A stretch of DNA of 64,000 nt, taken from contig JASNZF010000002.1 of the NCBI GenBank assembly GCA_048499805.1, positions 434,001 through 498,000 of the forward strand. Reading direction: 5' to 3'. Positions 43,951 to 52,138 of the stretch are shown in pieces. Made by a program: the position numbers and the translations under genes. The notes below the pieces were generated by a model. The model saw only the letters and a list, made by a program, of their open reading frames with translations. It ran no database searches and was not told the origin of the DNA. Position 1 is the first letter of the stretch; each line of letters begins with the position of its first letter. This DNA is from JAWXBA01 sp048499805 (GTDB taxonomy: Bacteria > Gemmatimonadota > Gemmatimonadetes > Gemmatimonadales > GWC2-71-9).

Positions 43951-44876
43951 GAGACCTCCTCCAGGGCACGCTGGATCTCCTCGTCAGATTCGCTGCCCGG
44001 CCACTGGCCGAAGATCGCGTTGAGGCCGGATCGCGGCCCCTGCGGCACCCGGGGCGCCGGCTGAACCTCGGGGCCAAAGAGGGGTTCCGGAGCCTGGCTC
44101 CATGCCTCGAAGTCCTCACCGGCGGCCACGATCTGCTCGGCCTCGAGCCTGGCCACCTGGCCGTTGGGACGGAAGTGGGCCAGGCCATCGACGTATGCCT
44201 TCCGGCCAAACAACTGCCGCAGGCTTTCGACGGGGACCTGCGGGGCCACGCCGCGCACCTCGGTCTTGTCCGCCAATGTCAGCACGAAGGCGCGGGTACT
44301 GTGCCGGATCGCTTCAAGCCAACCAGCCACCCGCACCCGTTGCGGAGGGGGGGTGCTGCGGATCAATGAGGCGGCCTGCTGCAGCCCCTGGGCGTCAATC
44401 GATGTCACCGACGGCCCCCCATTGGAGAACTCGATCCGCGCCACGCCGTGTGACAGTACCCGATGCCACCCGACCACCGCGTCGAGCAGCCCGGCATCAA
44501 AGCGGTCACTGTCGCGGTCCGCACGCAGCGCATCCTCCAGCACGTCGCGATACCAGCCCATGCCGGTGGCGTGGGGGTCCGGCTCCTCGAAGAGCGGCCC
44601 GAGCCCACCCCGGTCGGCGAGCGCCTCTCCCACGACCGGGGCGTCCAGGTCGATGACGGTCGAGCCCTCGCGGAAGCCGAGCACCCGGAACTTGCCCGCT
44701 TCGGACAGCCAGCGTGGGGCCGTGCCGGGCGCGCTGCTCCGACCCTCCACCCTGAGGCGGACGGCGCGCCGGACGCCCTCCAGGAGCGAGTCGAGGACGT
44801 CCCGCAGGACCGCGCCGTCAATCGTGGCGCCGGTCTCCCGGTCCCCGATGAGCCGGATCTCAAAATGGGGCATCAT
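43947..44876 (-). CDS. Unknown protein coupled to VapC, antitoxin-like C-terminal tail
   Basis: I do not recognise the main domain. The 309-residue protein starts MMPHFEIRLIGDRETGATID and has mixed alpha/beta character without obvious motifs, membrane segments or zinc sites. The last 25 residues, LNAIFGQWPGSESDEEIQRA and then LEEVS, look like the toxin-wrapping tail of small VapB-type antitoxins (WPGDES-like plus an acidic amphipathic helix). Gene overlap with the PIN toxin supports partnership. An AGGAGG site fits the second Met (44873) better than the first. DNA binding has not been shown. Confidence 0.6.
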   Translation of the reverse strand: MMPHFEIRLIGDRETGATIDGAVLRDVLDSLLEGVRRAVRLRVEGRSSAPGTAPRWLSEAGKFRVLGFREGSTVIDLDAPVVGEALADRGGLGPLFEEPDPHATGMGWYRDVLEDALRADRDSDRFDAGLLDAVVGWHRVLSHGVARIEFSNGGPSVTSIDAQGLQQAASLIRSTPPPQRVRVAGWLEAIRHSTRAFVLTLADKTEVRGVAPQVPVESLRQLFGRKAYVDGLAHFRPNGQVARLEAEQIVAAGEDFEAWSQAPEPLFGPEVQPAPRVPQGPRSGLNAIFGQWPGSESDEEIQRALEEVS

Positions 44877-44949
44877 GACCTCCTGTTGATAACCAGATCA
44901 ACGCCAAGTGTGCCCTTTTGACGCTGACAGGGGAAGTGGCTGCACAACC

Positions 44950-47900
44950 CTACCCCTCCCCCCACTCCCACACATTCGCCTTTACCGCCTCATAGCTCGC
45001 GTCCAGGGCTGGCCCGAGCGCCAGGATAGCCGCAATCCGCCGGACCATCTCCGACACGTACCGTGCCTCCTCGATCTGCAGGTCTCGGCCCAGCAGCGGC
45101 CGCTCCCGGTAGCTGAGCCACTTCTTGATCACCTGGTAGCCGCCCAGGGTGTACTCCCAGACCGCCCTCGGCACATTGGCCCAGTACGCCCGGTCGTTGA
45201 GCCAGACGTCCACCGCCTCCCCGTGGTCCGTTGCCCGCCCGCGACCCGGCATGGTGATGCCGCCCTTGCCGCGGATTCCCCAGCCGGCAGTGACCGCCAG
45301 GTCGCCGGCCGCGGGGTCCAGGGCCCTGCCATCCACCGAGGTGAGGGTTCCCAGGTGCTTGAACTGCTCGGGGTACCCGCTGACGGGCGCTGAGGTGACC
45401 GCTACCTCCGGGTCCAGCAGTTGGCGCAGCTCGGCGCCGAGCGCCGCGCTCCGTTCCAGCGCCTCCTTGGAAGCGGGAAGGGGGATCCGGGGCCAATCCT
45501 GGCGGAGTCCTGATGCATTCTCCTGCGAGTAGTGGAGCGAGTGCATCGCTGCCACGGTATGGTCGAAGAGCGAGGCCGGAGTGGCCTCGATCGCGCCAAG
45601 ATACGACCTGGATGCTAATGAGAGATTCGGAACAAGTGAGGTATTGGGCACTGCGCCCACCAACGCCTCGCTCGAAGTCATCAGCGGGACGTAACTTGCA
45701 CTACGGTCAAGTACATCCAATCCACCCAGCACAGTCGTAGTTTGCGGCGGGTACCAATCGCGGCGCGGGACCTGCTGGGAAATCAGCCATGCGCTGCCCG
45801 GTCGGACTTCTGAGAAGTAGTTGGGGGAGCGGCGGCCAAGGAGTCCGTGCTCGGGTTCCCAATAGAGCCAGCGCACATCAAACGGCCGGTAGAGGTGCTT
45901 GCGATAGAACTCTCGCAGAACTCCACGTGCCTGGAGGTTGCGCCTGACCTGTGGAAGGTCGAACGACCGATTCGTTTCTTCCTTTAGTCGCGGGACGAGA
46001 CGCAAGAGCTCCTCCAGTGGGACGTCACGGGAGAAGAATGCCTCGATCCGCGCCTCCAGACTGTGCCGGTCGATGTCGACGAGTAGCTCATCGCGCTTAG
46101 TCTGAACACCCGGGTAGTATTGAGGGAACAGCTCAACCAGCCTTGGCCAGGTCGCGTAGGCCGCCGCCGCCTGAATCTGCCTGAAGGGAAGTCCAAGGGC
46201 AGCTACGGGGGACACACGGTCATAGGGAAGCTCGATAGTTTGTGCCCCCCTCTCCAGCGTTGCCAGCTTGTTGGAGCCCCAGAAGTCACGAAAGTTCACG
46301 GTATGTGGGGCCTGGGTACTTGAGGCTCGCACCATCAGGCCAATCGCCGTCCCGACTTGAATTCCCTCACGGTTCGAAGGCGTGGAGAAGATGCTCGGAT
46401 CCGGCTCCCCCTCAGGGGTCAACTTCCCAGTCCTGTACTTGTCCCCATTCAGGCAGTCAATCCAGATCTTGTCGAACACCTCCAGGTACCGCTCCCGCAT
46501 CCCCGTGAACGAGAGCCCGTCCAGCCATGAGTAGTTCGAGATGAAGCAAACCACACCTCTGCCGGTGTGCTCCACGATCTTCCGCTCCGCCATCCGGAAG
46601 AACCGCACATACACGTCGTTCAATCCTTGCCCCTGCGGTGGCGGCACCGCCTTCGTATTCCGGTAGGCATCGCTCAGCGCCCGCTCCTCGGCGCTCGGCG
46701 TCACCCCGGCATAGCCGTTGTACGGCGGGTTTCCCAGCAGCACCAGAATCGGCTTCGACTTCTTCACGGCCCACGCCTTGTCCCGCTCCTCCTCCAGTTC
46801 CTGAAACGGCAGGGCGGGGCCCCTGGCCTTTGGATCCCAACCGGTCAGCGCATTGGTCAGGTAGACGCCCACCCGGGCGCCGGGCTTGTCGGGCAGCGGC
46901 GCGCCGAGCTGCCGGAGCAGGAGGCCAAGCTGCAGGTGGGCCACCACGAACGGCGCGGGGAGGATTTCAAAGCCGAAGATCCGTTCCTGCGCCGCCTTGC
47001 GGAGGTCGCTGGCCACCAGTGCGTCGCCCCCCTCCTTCCGCAGGGTGGTCTCGATCCGCTTGAGCACCTCCACCAGGTACGCCCCGGTGCCGCAGCAGGG
47101 GTCGAGGACCATGACGTTGGGGTCGGCCAGCCCCAGCGGAAGGTTCAACTCCTCGCGGAGGACGGTGTCCACCCGGGCCACCATGTACTGGACCACCTCG
47201 CGCGGGGTGTACCAGACGCCGAGCTGCTTGCGGAGGCCGGGGTCGAAGGCCTCCAGGAACGGCTCGTAGAAGTACTGCACCGCCTCCTGCTCCTGGAACT
47301 TCTGGAAGAAGGCGGTGCGGTCCACCCGGTTGAGCACCTCGCCGGTGCGTTCCAGCACCGGGACCAGTTGGAGGTCGCCGAGCACCCGGCGGGTGGCGAT
47401 CTGGTCGAAGAGGGCGCTGATCATCGGGACGTGCAGGGTCCAGCCGGCGTCCTTCCAGTCGAAGACGGCCTCCGGCTCGGCGTGCTGGCGGCTCCAGAGC
47501 ACCCAGCCGCTGAAGATGCCGTAGAAGAGGGTCTGGACCAGGGAGGAGCGGAAGAAGTGGTCGCCTTCCTCCCCTTCGAAGGAAATGCCGAGCGCATCCT
47601 CGAAGCTGGTACGGATTGTCGCGAGGGAGGGGAGGTCGCGGTGGCCCAGGATCTCCATCGCGTCGCGGGCGTGGGAGGCGAGCATCCACGCCACGTCGGC
47701 GGGTTCAGTCAGCCGGGCCCGGCTCCGGAGCACCCGGGTCAGGAACTCGGTGAAGCGCTCGCCGCGCTCCTGGGCATACTTGCGGGGGTGGGCGGCGATG
47801 TCGCGCCAGAAGGTGGCCTCGTTTGTGGCCAGGTCGAACTCATCGGCCTTCCTGGCGCCGCCGTGGCGGTCCTGCACCATCAGCACGAAGCGGAAGTAGT

Positions 47901-48258
47901 TGGTCACCAGCACCTGCCCGTAGCGGACCAGGTACTTGTTGACCTGATCGGAGGCGATCGTGGTGTTGATGTCCTCGGAGGTGCCCTTGACCTCGATGGC
48001 GGCGACGTCGGGCCGAGTCGGGTCCTTCGGCTCGGTGGCGCCTCGGCTCTTGAACTGGGTGGCGGTAAAGAGCCCGCCATCGGGGAGTCCGCCGCCCAGG
48101 TTGCGGAGGCTCATGATGGTGCGGACCTTCGGCTTGACCTTCTCCCCGACCGCATCGAGCAGATTCTTCAGCGCGGGGTAACCGGCAAGCTCCTCCACCC
48201 CGGCTCCGGAGCGGCGGAGCAGGGCGAGTTCGGTGAGGTAGCGTTCGACGGGGTCCAT
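44950..48258 (-). CDS. Single-chain restriction-modification enzyme (type IIG / ISP-like)
   Basis: Large protein of 1102 residues combining cleavage and methylation. Near residue 85 a PD...EVKG pattern (RPDVAAIEVKGTSED) suggests a PD-(D/E)xK nuclease. The gamma-class adenine methyltransferase core has VLDPCCGTGAYL (about 380) and NPPY at 510. The C-terminal third, with LYRPFDVRWLYW and VWEYTLGGYQVIKKW, resembles the target-recognition part of type ISP enzymes such as LlaBIII. The SF2 helicase part of ISP enzymes is absent, so type IIG is the better class. The segment 45.6-46.6 kb is visibly less GC-rich than its surroundings, hinting at acquired DNA. Confidence 0.8.
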   Translation of the reverse strand: MDPVERYLTELALLRRSGAGVEELAGYPALKNLLDAVGEKVKPKVRTIMSLRNLGGGLPDGGLFTATQFKSRGATEPKDPTRPDVAAIEVKGTSEDINTTIASDQVNKYLVRYGQVLVTNYFRFVLMVQDRHGGARKADEFDLATNEATFWRDIAAHPRKYAQERGERFTEFLTRVLRSRARLTEPADVAWMLASHARDAMEILGHRDLPSLATIRTSFEDALGISFEGEEGDHFFRSSLVQTLFYGIFSGWVLWSRQHAEPEAVFDWKDAGWTLHVPMISALFDQIATRRVLGDLQLVPVLERTGEVLNRVDRTAFFQKFQEQEAVQYFYEPFLEAFDPGLRKQLGVWYTPREVVQYMVARVDTVLREELNLPLGLADPNVMVLDPCCGTGAYLVEVLKRIETTLRKEGGDALVASDLRKAAQERIFGFEILPAPFVVAHLQLGLLLRQLGAPLPDKPGARVGVYLTNALTGWDPKARGPALPFQELEEERDKAWAVKKSKPILVLLGNPPYNGYAGVTPSAEERALSDAYRNTKAVPPPQGQGLNDVYVRFFRMAERKIVEHTGRGVVCFISNYSWLDGLSFTGMRERYLEVFDKIWIDCLNGDKYRTGKLTPEGEPDPSIFSTPSNREGIQVGTAIGLMVRASSTQAPHTVNFRDFWGSNKLATLERGAQTIELPYDRVSPVAALGLPFRQIQAAAAYATWPRLVELFPQYYPGVQTKRDELLVDIDRHSLEARIEAFFSRDVPLEELLRLVPRLKEETNRSFDLPQVRRNLQARGVLREFYRKHLYRPFDVRWLYWEPEHGLLGRRSPNYFSEVRPGSAWLISQQVPRRDWYPPQTTTVLGGLDVLDRSASYVPLMTSSEALVGAVPNTSLVPNLSLASRSYLGAIEATPASLFDHTVAAMHSLHYSQENASGLRQDWPRIPLPASKEALERSAALGAELRQLLDPEVAVTSAPVSGYPEQFKHLGTLTSVDGRALDPAAGDLAVTAGWGIRGKGGITMPGRGRATDHGEAVDVWLNDRAYWANVPRAVWEYTLGGYQVIKKWLSYRERPLLGRDLQIEEARYVSEMVRRIAAILALGPALDASYEAVKANVWEWGEG

Positions 48259-48584
48259 GGGTTGGGGGAATTAAGGGGGCAGGGCGGTGGGGCGGTAGGG
48301 TCACGCCGCCGGAAGGGGGGGACTGGTCCGGCCCGGGGCTGCTTGGCGGAGGCCGAACCTAAGGCAGCCTCGATCTATCGTTCATTCGGAGGGCGCTTGA
48401 ATGCGTCGCCGATGGCGTCGCCCTGAGAATTGGGCAACACGCACCGAGCACGGGTTGGCGCCGACCCGCCATGTGTCGACGCTGCCCGGAATGCGAAGCA
48501 GCCAGTGATCTCGGGACGGGCGGGGAGTTGAACCTCGCGCTTCAGCGCGCTTTATTGGAGGCCCTCTTACGAACAGGGACTTTC
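48259..48584. other. Intergenic stretch between divergent genes
   Basis: About 330 bases between the minus-strand restriction-modification gene and the plus-strand thioredoxin-like gene. It should hold promoters for both. I see one short inverted repeat, CGCGCTTCAGCGCG, at about 48537, but no clear -35/-10 pair, no tRNA and no protein-coding signal beyond random open frames. Confidence 0.4.
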
Positions 48585-49010
48585 ATGCCACGCAGAGCTC
48601 TGATTGTCGCGCTCGCGTCCTTGACCGTCCTCGCCGCCGGAATCATGGTGGTGCAGTCCCGGCGCACCGATGCAGCGCCGCTGTTTCATCCGTCGAGCCC
48701 GTCGTTGGTGGCCTCCACCGGACGGCCACAGCTGGTGGAGTTCTTTCACCACCTCTGACAGGGCTGCCAGCGAATGGCGCCCATCGTGCATGGGCTCGAG
48801 CGGCAGTGGAGCGATCACGTTGATTTCGTCTACCTGGATGTCACCGACTCGGCGACGGCCCCGGCCAAGGCCCGCTTCGGGTTTCGCGCCACCCCCCACT
48901 TCTTTTTCCTGCGAAGCGACGGGACAGTGGCAAGGGAGTTTCAGGGCATCGTGCCGGCAGACTCGCTGGCGGCCGCCCTCGTTGCGCTGGTGGGACTTGA
49001 GTCGCGGTGA
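48585..49010 (+). CDS. Thioredoxin-like selenoprotein with UxxC active site (TGA at 48756)
   Basis: Read through an in-frame TGA at 48756-48758, this is one 141-residue exported thioredoxin-fold protein. An N-terminal helix (ALIVALASLTVLAAGIMVV) precedes QLVEFFHHL-U-QGCQRMAP, where U (residue 58) takes the place of the first Cys of the CxxC motif and Cys61 the second. Downstream, VDFVYLDVTDSATAPAKARF and FRATPHFFFLRSDGTVA, with the cis-Pro of thioredoxins in ATPHF, keep the same frame without break. A SECIS-like hairpin follows the TGA, and selB lies in the same window. It heads a metal-efflux cluster. A TGC-to-TGA mutation or sequence error is the alternative. Confidence 0.8.
48779..48795 (+). 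promoter_or_regulatory. SECIS-like hairpin downstream of the Sec codon
   Basis: A perfect six-base stem GCCCAT/ATGGGC encloses a five-base loop CGTGC. The loop begins 26 bases after the TGA, and G is its second base. As I recall the bacterial SECIS consensus (apical loop of 3-14 bases with a G among the first two, 16-37 bases from UGA, upper stem of at least four pairs), it fits. A competing hairpin directly after the TGA (48761-48782, two four-base stems with a bulged T) shares bases with it. Neither fold was computed. Confidence 0.6.
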
Positions 49011-49101
49011 CATGGCCGTCCCGTCCCCCCTGCGCCTCCGGGTGGCCAGTCAGGGGGGACCAGGGTTGCCGTTCGCCCCCCTTCGCCGCTAGTATACGGG
49101 G

Positions 49102-49494
49102 ATGCTGGCCCGTCGCCCCCGTTCCCGCCGCGTCTACGCGGTGCTCGCCCTCGCCACCTTTTTCCTGGGTGCCGCGGTCGAACCGGTCGTGGGCTGGATG
49201 CGGGATGGCGCTGTCCATCACGAATCCCGCTCGGCTGCTGCGGCGCACGCCGGCGGGATCTCGGCCGGGGAACACGGGCACGAGGACGGCGTGGCCAGTC
49301 CGGCCGATCACCCGCACGAGCCGGGTCATGAGCACGGTACAGGCCAGGACCATTGCACCCACGCTCACGGACTCTTTCTCGCCTTCGAGTTGAATCTGGA
49401 CTGGTCGCCGACGTACTCGGTCATCGGTGATCAAGCGATGCTGTTGAGCGCCTCCGTGGCGCCCTCCCGTACTACCCCTCCTCCCAAAGCCTGA
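49102..49494 (+). CDS. Small His-rich exported protein preceding czcCBA (second copy)
   Basis: Family not recognised. The 130-residue product has an N-terminal hydrophobic helix (VYAVLALATFFLGAAV) and then a strongly His-rich stretch from about 40 to 90: HHESRSAAAAHAGG, GEHGHEDG, ADHPHEPGHEHGTGQDH and CTHAHG. This density of His, with one Cys, suggests a metal-buffering or sensing role outside the membrane, which is inference. It parallels the gene at 32906 in size, layout and place before a TolC-type gene, although the two sequences are not obviously similar. Confidence 0.6.
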   Translation: MLARRPRSRRVYAVLALATFFLGAAVEPVVGWMRDGAVHHESRSAAAAHAGGISAGEHGHEDGVASPADHPHEPGHEHGTGQDHCTHAHGLFLAFELNLDWSPTYSVIGDQAMLLSASVAPSRTTPPPKA

Positions 49495-49609
49495 CCTCCT
49501 GACCCACATCTAGTGGCGTTCGCCGCGGCCCGCCGGGCCGCCGCGAGGTCCACCCGTCAGCGCACATCTGCCACGCCCGCCCCCAGGGGGCGAGCGGGAG
49601 GTCGCTTGC

Positions 49610-50950
49610 ATGATTCCAGCCCTTTTGCTGGCTGTCCATGCCTTTGGTTTTCAGGACTCCGTCCCTGCGGCGTCGGGTGATACGCTGACGCTCTCGATCG
49701 TCGACGTCCAGCGCCGGGCCCTGGGCCAGAACCCGGCCTTCCTGGCCACGCGACAGGAGACGGCTATCGCTGAGGGTGCGCTCCGCCAGGCACGCCTTTA
49801 TCAGTTCAACCCGGAGCTCGCCCTGCAGGCCGTCGGGGGCGGCGTCGGAGGGTCCCGGCGCCCATTCGAGCTCGTGCTGACGGAGGAGATCGAGTGGGCT
49901 GGGCAGCGGGGACTGCGCATCGGGGCCGCCCGAATGGGGCGCAGCCGTGCCACCGCCATGGTCCAGAATGCCGGCCGCCTGACGCTCGCAGCGGCCAGCG
50001 CGGGCTTCTATCGTGCCCTCGCGGCCGAGCGCCGGCTGTCGGTGGCGCGGGATGCCCTGGTGCTCACCGACCGCCTGATGTCGGCCGTTCGGACCCAGCT
50101 CACCGAAGGCGAGGTCAGCACGATGGAGGCCAACCTGGCCGAAATCGAGGCCGGGCGCTCGCGGGCGCGCGTCCTGGCGGCCCGCCGGGAAGCGACCAGC
50201 GCGTCGCTCGAACTCAAGGCGCTGCTTGGCCTCACCCCGGAGACGCCGATTCGCCTGGCCGGCGCGGGCGGCCCGCCGGCGGCCCTCGGCGAGGAGCTGC
50301 CACCGCCCGTGATGGACGAGGACGCCCTGGTGGCGCTCGCCCTTTCCCGGCGCCCGGACTTGATGGCCAGCGCCGAGGCGGTGCGGGAAATCGAGACGCT
50401 CACCACGCTCGCCCGGCGCTCGGCGTTTCCGAACCTGCGCCTCGGTGCCGCCCTGGAGCGGGCCGAGGGCGATGGCTCGCCCCGGCTCGGGCCGGCGATC
50501 GGCCTGAGCCTGCCGCTCTTCAACCGGAACCAGGGCCTGGTGGACCAGCGCCGGGCCCTCGGGGCGCAGGCCCGCCTCGATCAGCGTGCGACCATCCTCC
50601 GCATCCGCACCGATGTGGTGGAGGCGGTTCGCGCCTATCGGTCGGCCTCGGAGGAGGCGGCGCTCTACGAGACGTCGGTGGTGCGGCCGGCCCGCGCGAA
50701 CATCGCGCTGCTCGAGATCGCCTACCGGGAGGGGACGCTTGACCTCCCGACGCTCCTCCTGCTCCGCAACCAGCTCCTCGATGCCGAGTTTGGCTATTGG
50801 GATGCCTGGCTGGCGCAACGCGAGGCGCTGGTCCGACTCGAAGCGGCCACCGGTGCGCTCACGCCATCGGCCGAGGCCCTGCTTCCTCTCGACCCCGACG
50901 CGGCCTCCGGGCCGACTCCGGCTGATACCTCATCCAGGACTTCCCCATGA
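49610..50950 (+). CDS. czcC: Outer-membrane efflux protein, CzcC/TolC family (set 2)
   Basis: Outer-membrane channel of the second tripartite metal pump, 446 residues. A short signal (MIPALLLAVHAFGFQDSV) precedes the repeat units SIVDVQRRALGQNPAFLATR and RLYQFNPELALQAVGGGVGG; the second half has SRRPDLMASAEAVREIE and IAYREGTLDLPTLLLLRNQL. The ATG has a GGGAGG site upstream. No lipobox is seen, unlike set 1. The stop overlaps the ATG of czcB. Together with the His-rich gene upstream it starts the set-2 operon. Confidence 0.85.
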   Translation: MIPALLLAVHAFGFQDSVPAASGDTLTLSIVDVQRRALGQNPAFLATRQETAIAEGALRQARLYQFNPELALQAVGGGVGGSRRPFELVLTEEIEWAGQRGLRIGAARMGRSRATAMVQNAGRLTLAAASAGFYRALAAERRLSVARDALVLTDRLMSAVRTQLTEGEVSTMEANLAEIEAGRSRARVLAARREATSASLELKALLGLTPETPIRLAGAGGPPAALGEELPPPVMDEDALVALALSRRPDLMASAEAVREIETLTTLARRSAFPNLRLGAALERAEGDGSPRLGPAIGLSLPLFNRNQGLVDQRRALGAQARLDQRATILRIRTDVVEAVRAYRSASEEAALYETSVVRPARANIALLEIAYREGTLDLPTLLLLRNQLLDAEFGYWDAWLAQREALVRLEAATGALTPSAEALLPLDPDAASGPTPADTSSRTSP

Positions 50951-52137
50951 CCCGCATCAAGAAGACTGCACCGACGCGGTGCGCCCGACCCCTGCCCCTG
51001 CTGGGGTGGCTCGTTGGCTCCCTGGCGCTCGGCGCGTGCGGTGTCGGCGAGGAAGCGCCGGCCGAAGCGCCGGAAGCCGACGAGCACGCCGGTGAGGAGG
51101 TCGTCGTGCTCGACACCGCTGCCATTCGGCTCGGCGGGATCAAGGTGAGCGTGGTCGAGTCGATCACGACCAGCGGCCTCCTCGTCACCGGCTCCATCAC
51201 CTTTGATGCCGATCGGGTGAGCCACGTCGGCTCGCGGGCCGACGGCCGCCTGGTCGCGGTGCAGGCCGACCTCGGGACCCGCGTGCAACGGGGGCAGGCG
51301 CTGGCCCTCCTCGAGAGCGTGGAGGTCGGGAAGATTCGCGCCGAGGAGCGAGAGGCCGAGGCGCTGCTGCAGATTGCCCAGGAGAACCACGCGCGTGAGC
51401 AGCGGCTTGCTGAGCAGGGCATCTCCAGCCGCAAGGAACTGCTGGAGGCCGAGGCCCAGTTGCGCCGCGCCGAGGCGGCGCTGCACAGCGCCGAGGACCG
51501 GCTGGAGGTGCTCGGCGCCTCGCACGACCACGGCGCCGGGGGGGAATTCAGTCTGGTGGCCCCCTTTGCGGGCGTGGTCGTGGCGCGCGATGCCAGCCTG
51601 GGGGAAATGGCCACCCCCGCCGACACGCTCTTTACGGTGGCGGACCTGTCGGAAGTCTGGATCGAGCTGGACATCTTCGAACGCGACCTCGCCCGGGTCC
51701 GGCGGGGCCAGTCCGTGGCCGTGATGGTCACGGCATACCCCAGTGACACCTTCCCCGGCCGCATCGTCTACGTCGGCGACCTGCTGGACCCCGCCAAGCG
51801 CACGGTCCGCGCCCGGGTGGAAATCCCGAATGCCGGGGGCACCCTGAAGCCGGGGATGTTCGCCACGGCCAGTATCCAGGTGGGCGGCGGCGGGCCGCCG
51901 CTGGCGGTGGTGCCCCAGGACGCCGTGCAGACCGTCGAGGGGCGGCGCGTGGTGTTCGTCCCGGGCGATGCGCCAGGAGAGTTCCGCGTCGTGCCGGTCG
52001 AGCTCGGCCAGACCATCGACGGCGACCGGATCGTCATTCTGTCCGGGATCGCGCCCGGCGATCGCGTCGTTACCGCCGGAGCGTTCGCGCTCCGCTCCGA
52101 GCTCAGCAAGGGTGAGATCGGCGAGGGCGGACACTGA
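50947..52137 (+). CDS. czcB: Efflux RND periplasmic adaptor, CzcB family (set 2)
   Basis: Adaptor lipoprotein of 396 residues (lipobox in LVGSLALGACG). An acidic/His segment EAPEADEHAGEEVVVLD follows. The barrel-sandwich and hairpin read VSHVGSRADGRLVAVQADLG, and the C-terminal half has FAGVVVARDASLGEMATPAD and FTVADLSEVWIELDIFERDL, all typical of CusB/CzcB adaptors. A short SHDHGAGGEFS insert near residue 195 recalls metal-binding His loops. ATGA overlap with czcC; two bases separate it from czcA. Confidence 0.87.
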   Translation: MTRIKKTAPTRCARPLPLLGWLVGSLALGACGVGEEAPAEAPEADEHAGEEVVVLDTAAIRLGGIKVSVVESITTSGLLVTGSITFDADRVSHVGSRADGRLVAVQADLGTRVQRGQALALLESVEVGKIRAEEREAEALLQIAQENHAREQRLAEQGISSRKELLEAEAQLRRAEAALHSAEDRLEVLGASHDHGAGGEFSLVAPFAGVVVARDASLGEMATPADTLFTVADLSEVWIELDIFERDLARVRRGQSVAVMVTAYPSDTFPGRIVYVGDLLDPAKRTVRARVEIPNAGGTLKPGMFATASIQVGGGGPPLAVVPQDAVQTVEGRRVVFVPGDAPGEFRVVPVELGQTIDGDRIVILSGIAPGDRVVTAGAFALRSELSKGEIGEGGH

Positions 52138-52138
52138 C

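Noticed and set aside
46567..48426. A 619-codon open frame on the plus strand
   Set aside because: It is antisense to the restriction-modification gene, whose methylase motifs are clear, and its translation is a composition-biased shadow.
48761..48782. Hairpin directly after the Sec TGA (two four-base stems, bulged T) as the main SECIS
   Set aside because: Its loop starts only about 12 bases after the TGA, closer than I recall for the bacterial consensus; the 48779-48795 hairpin fits better. It is kept as an alternative fold.
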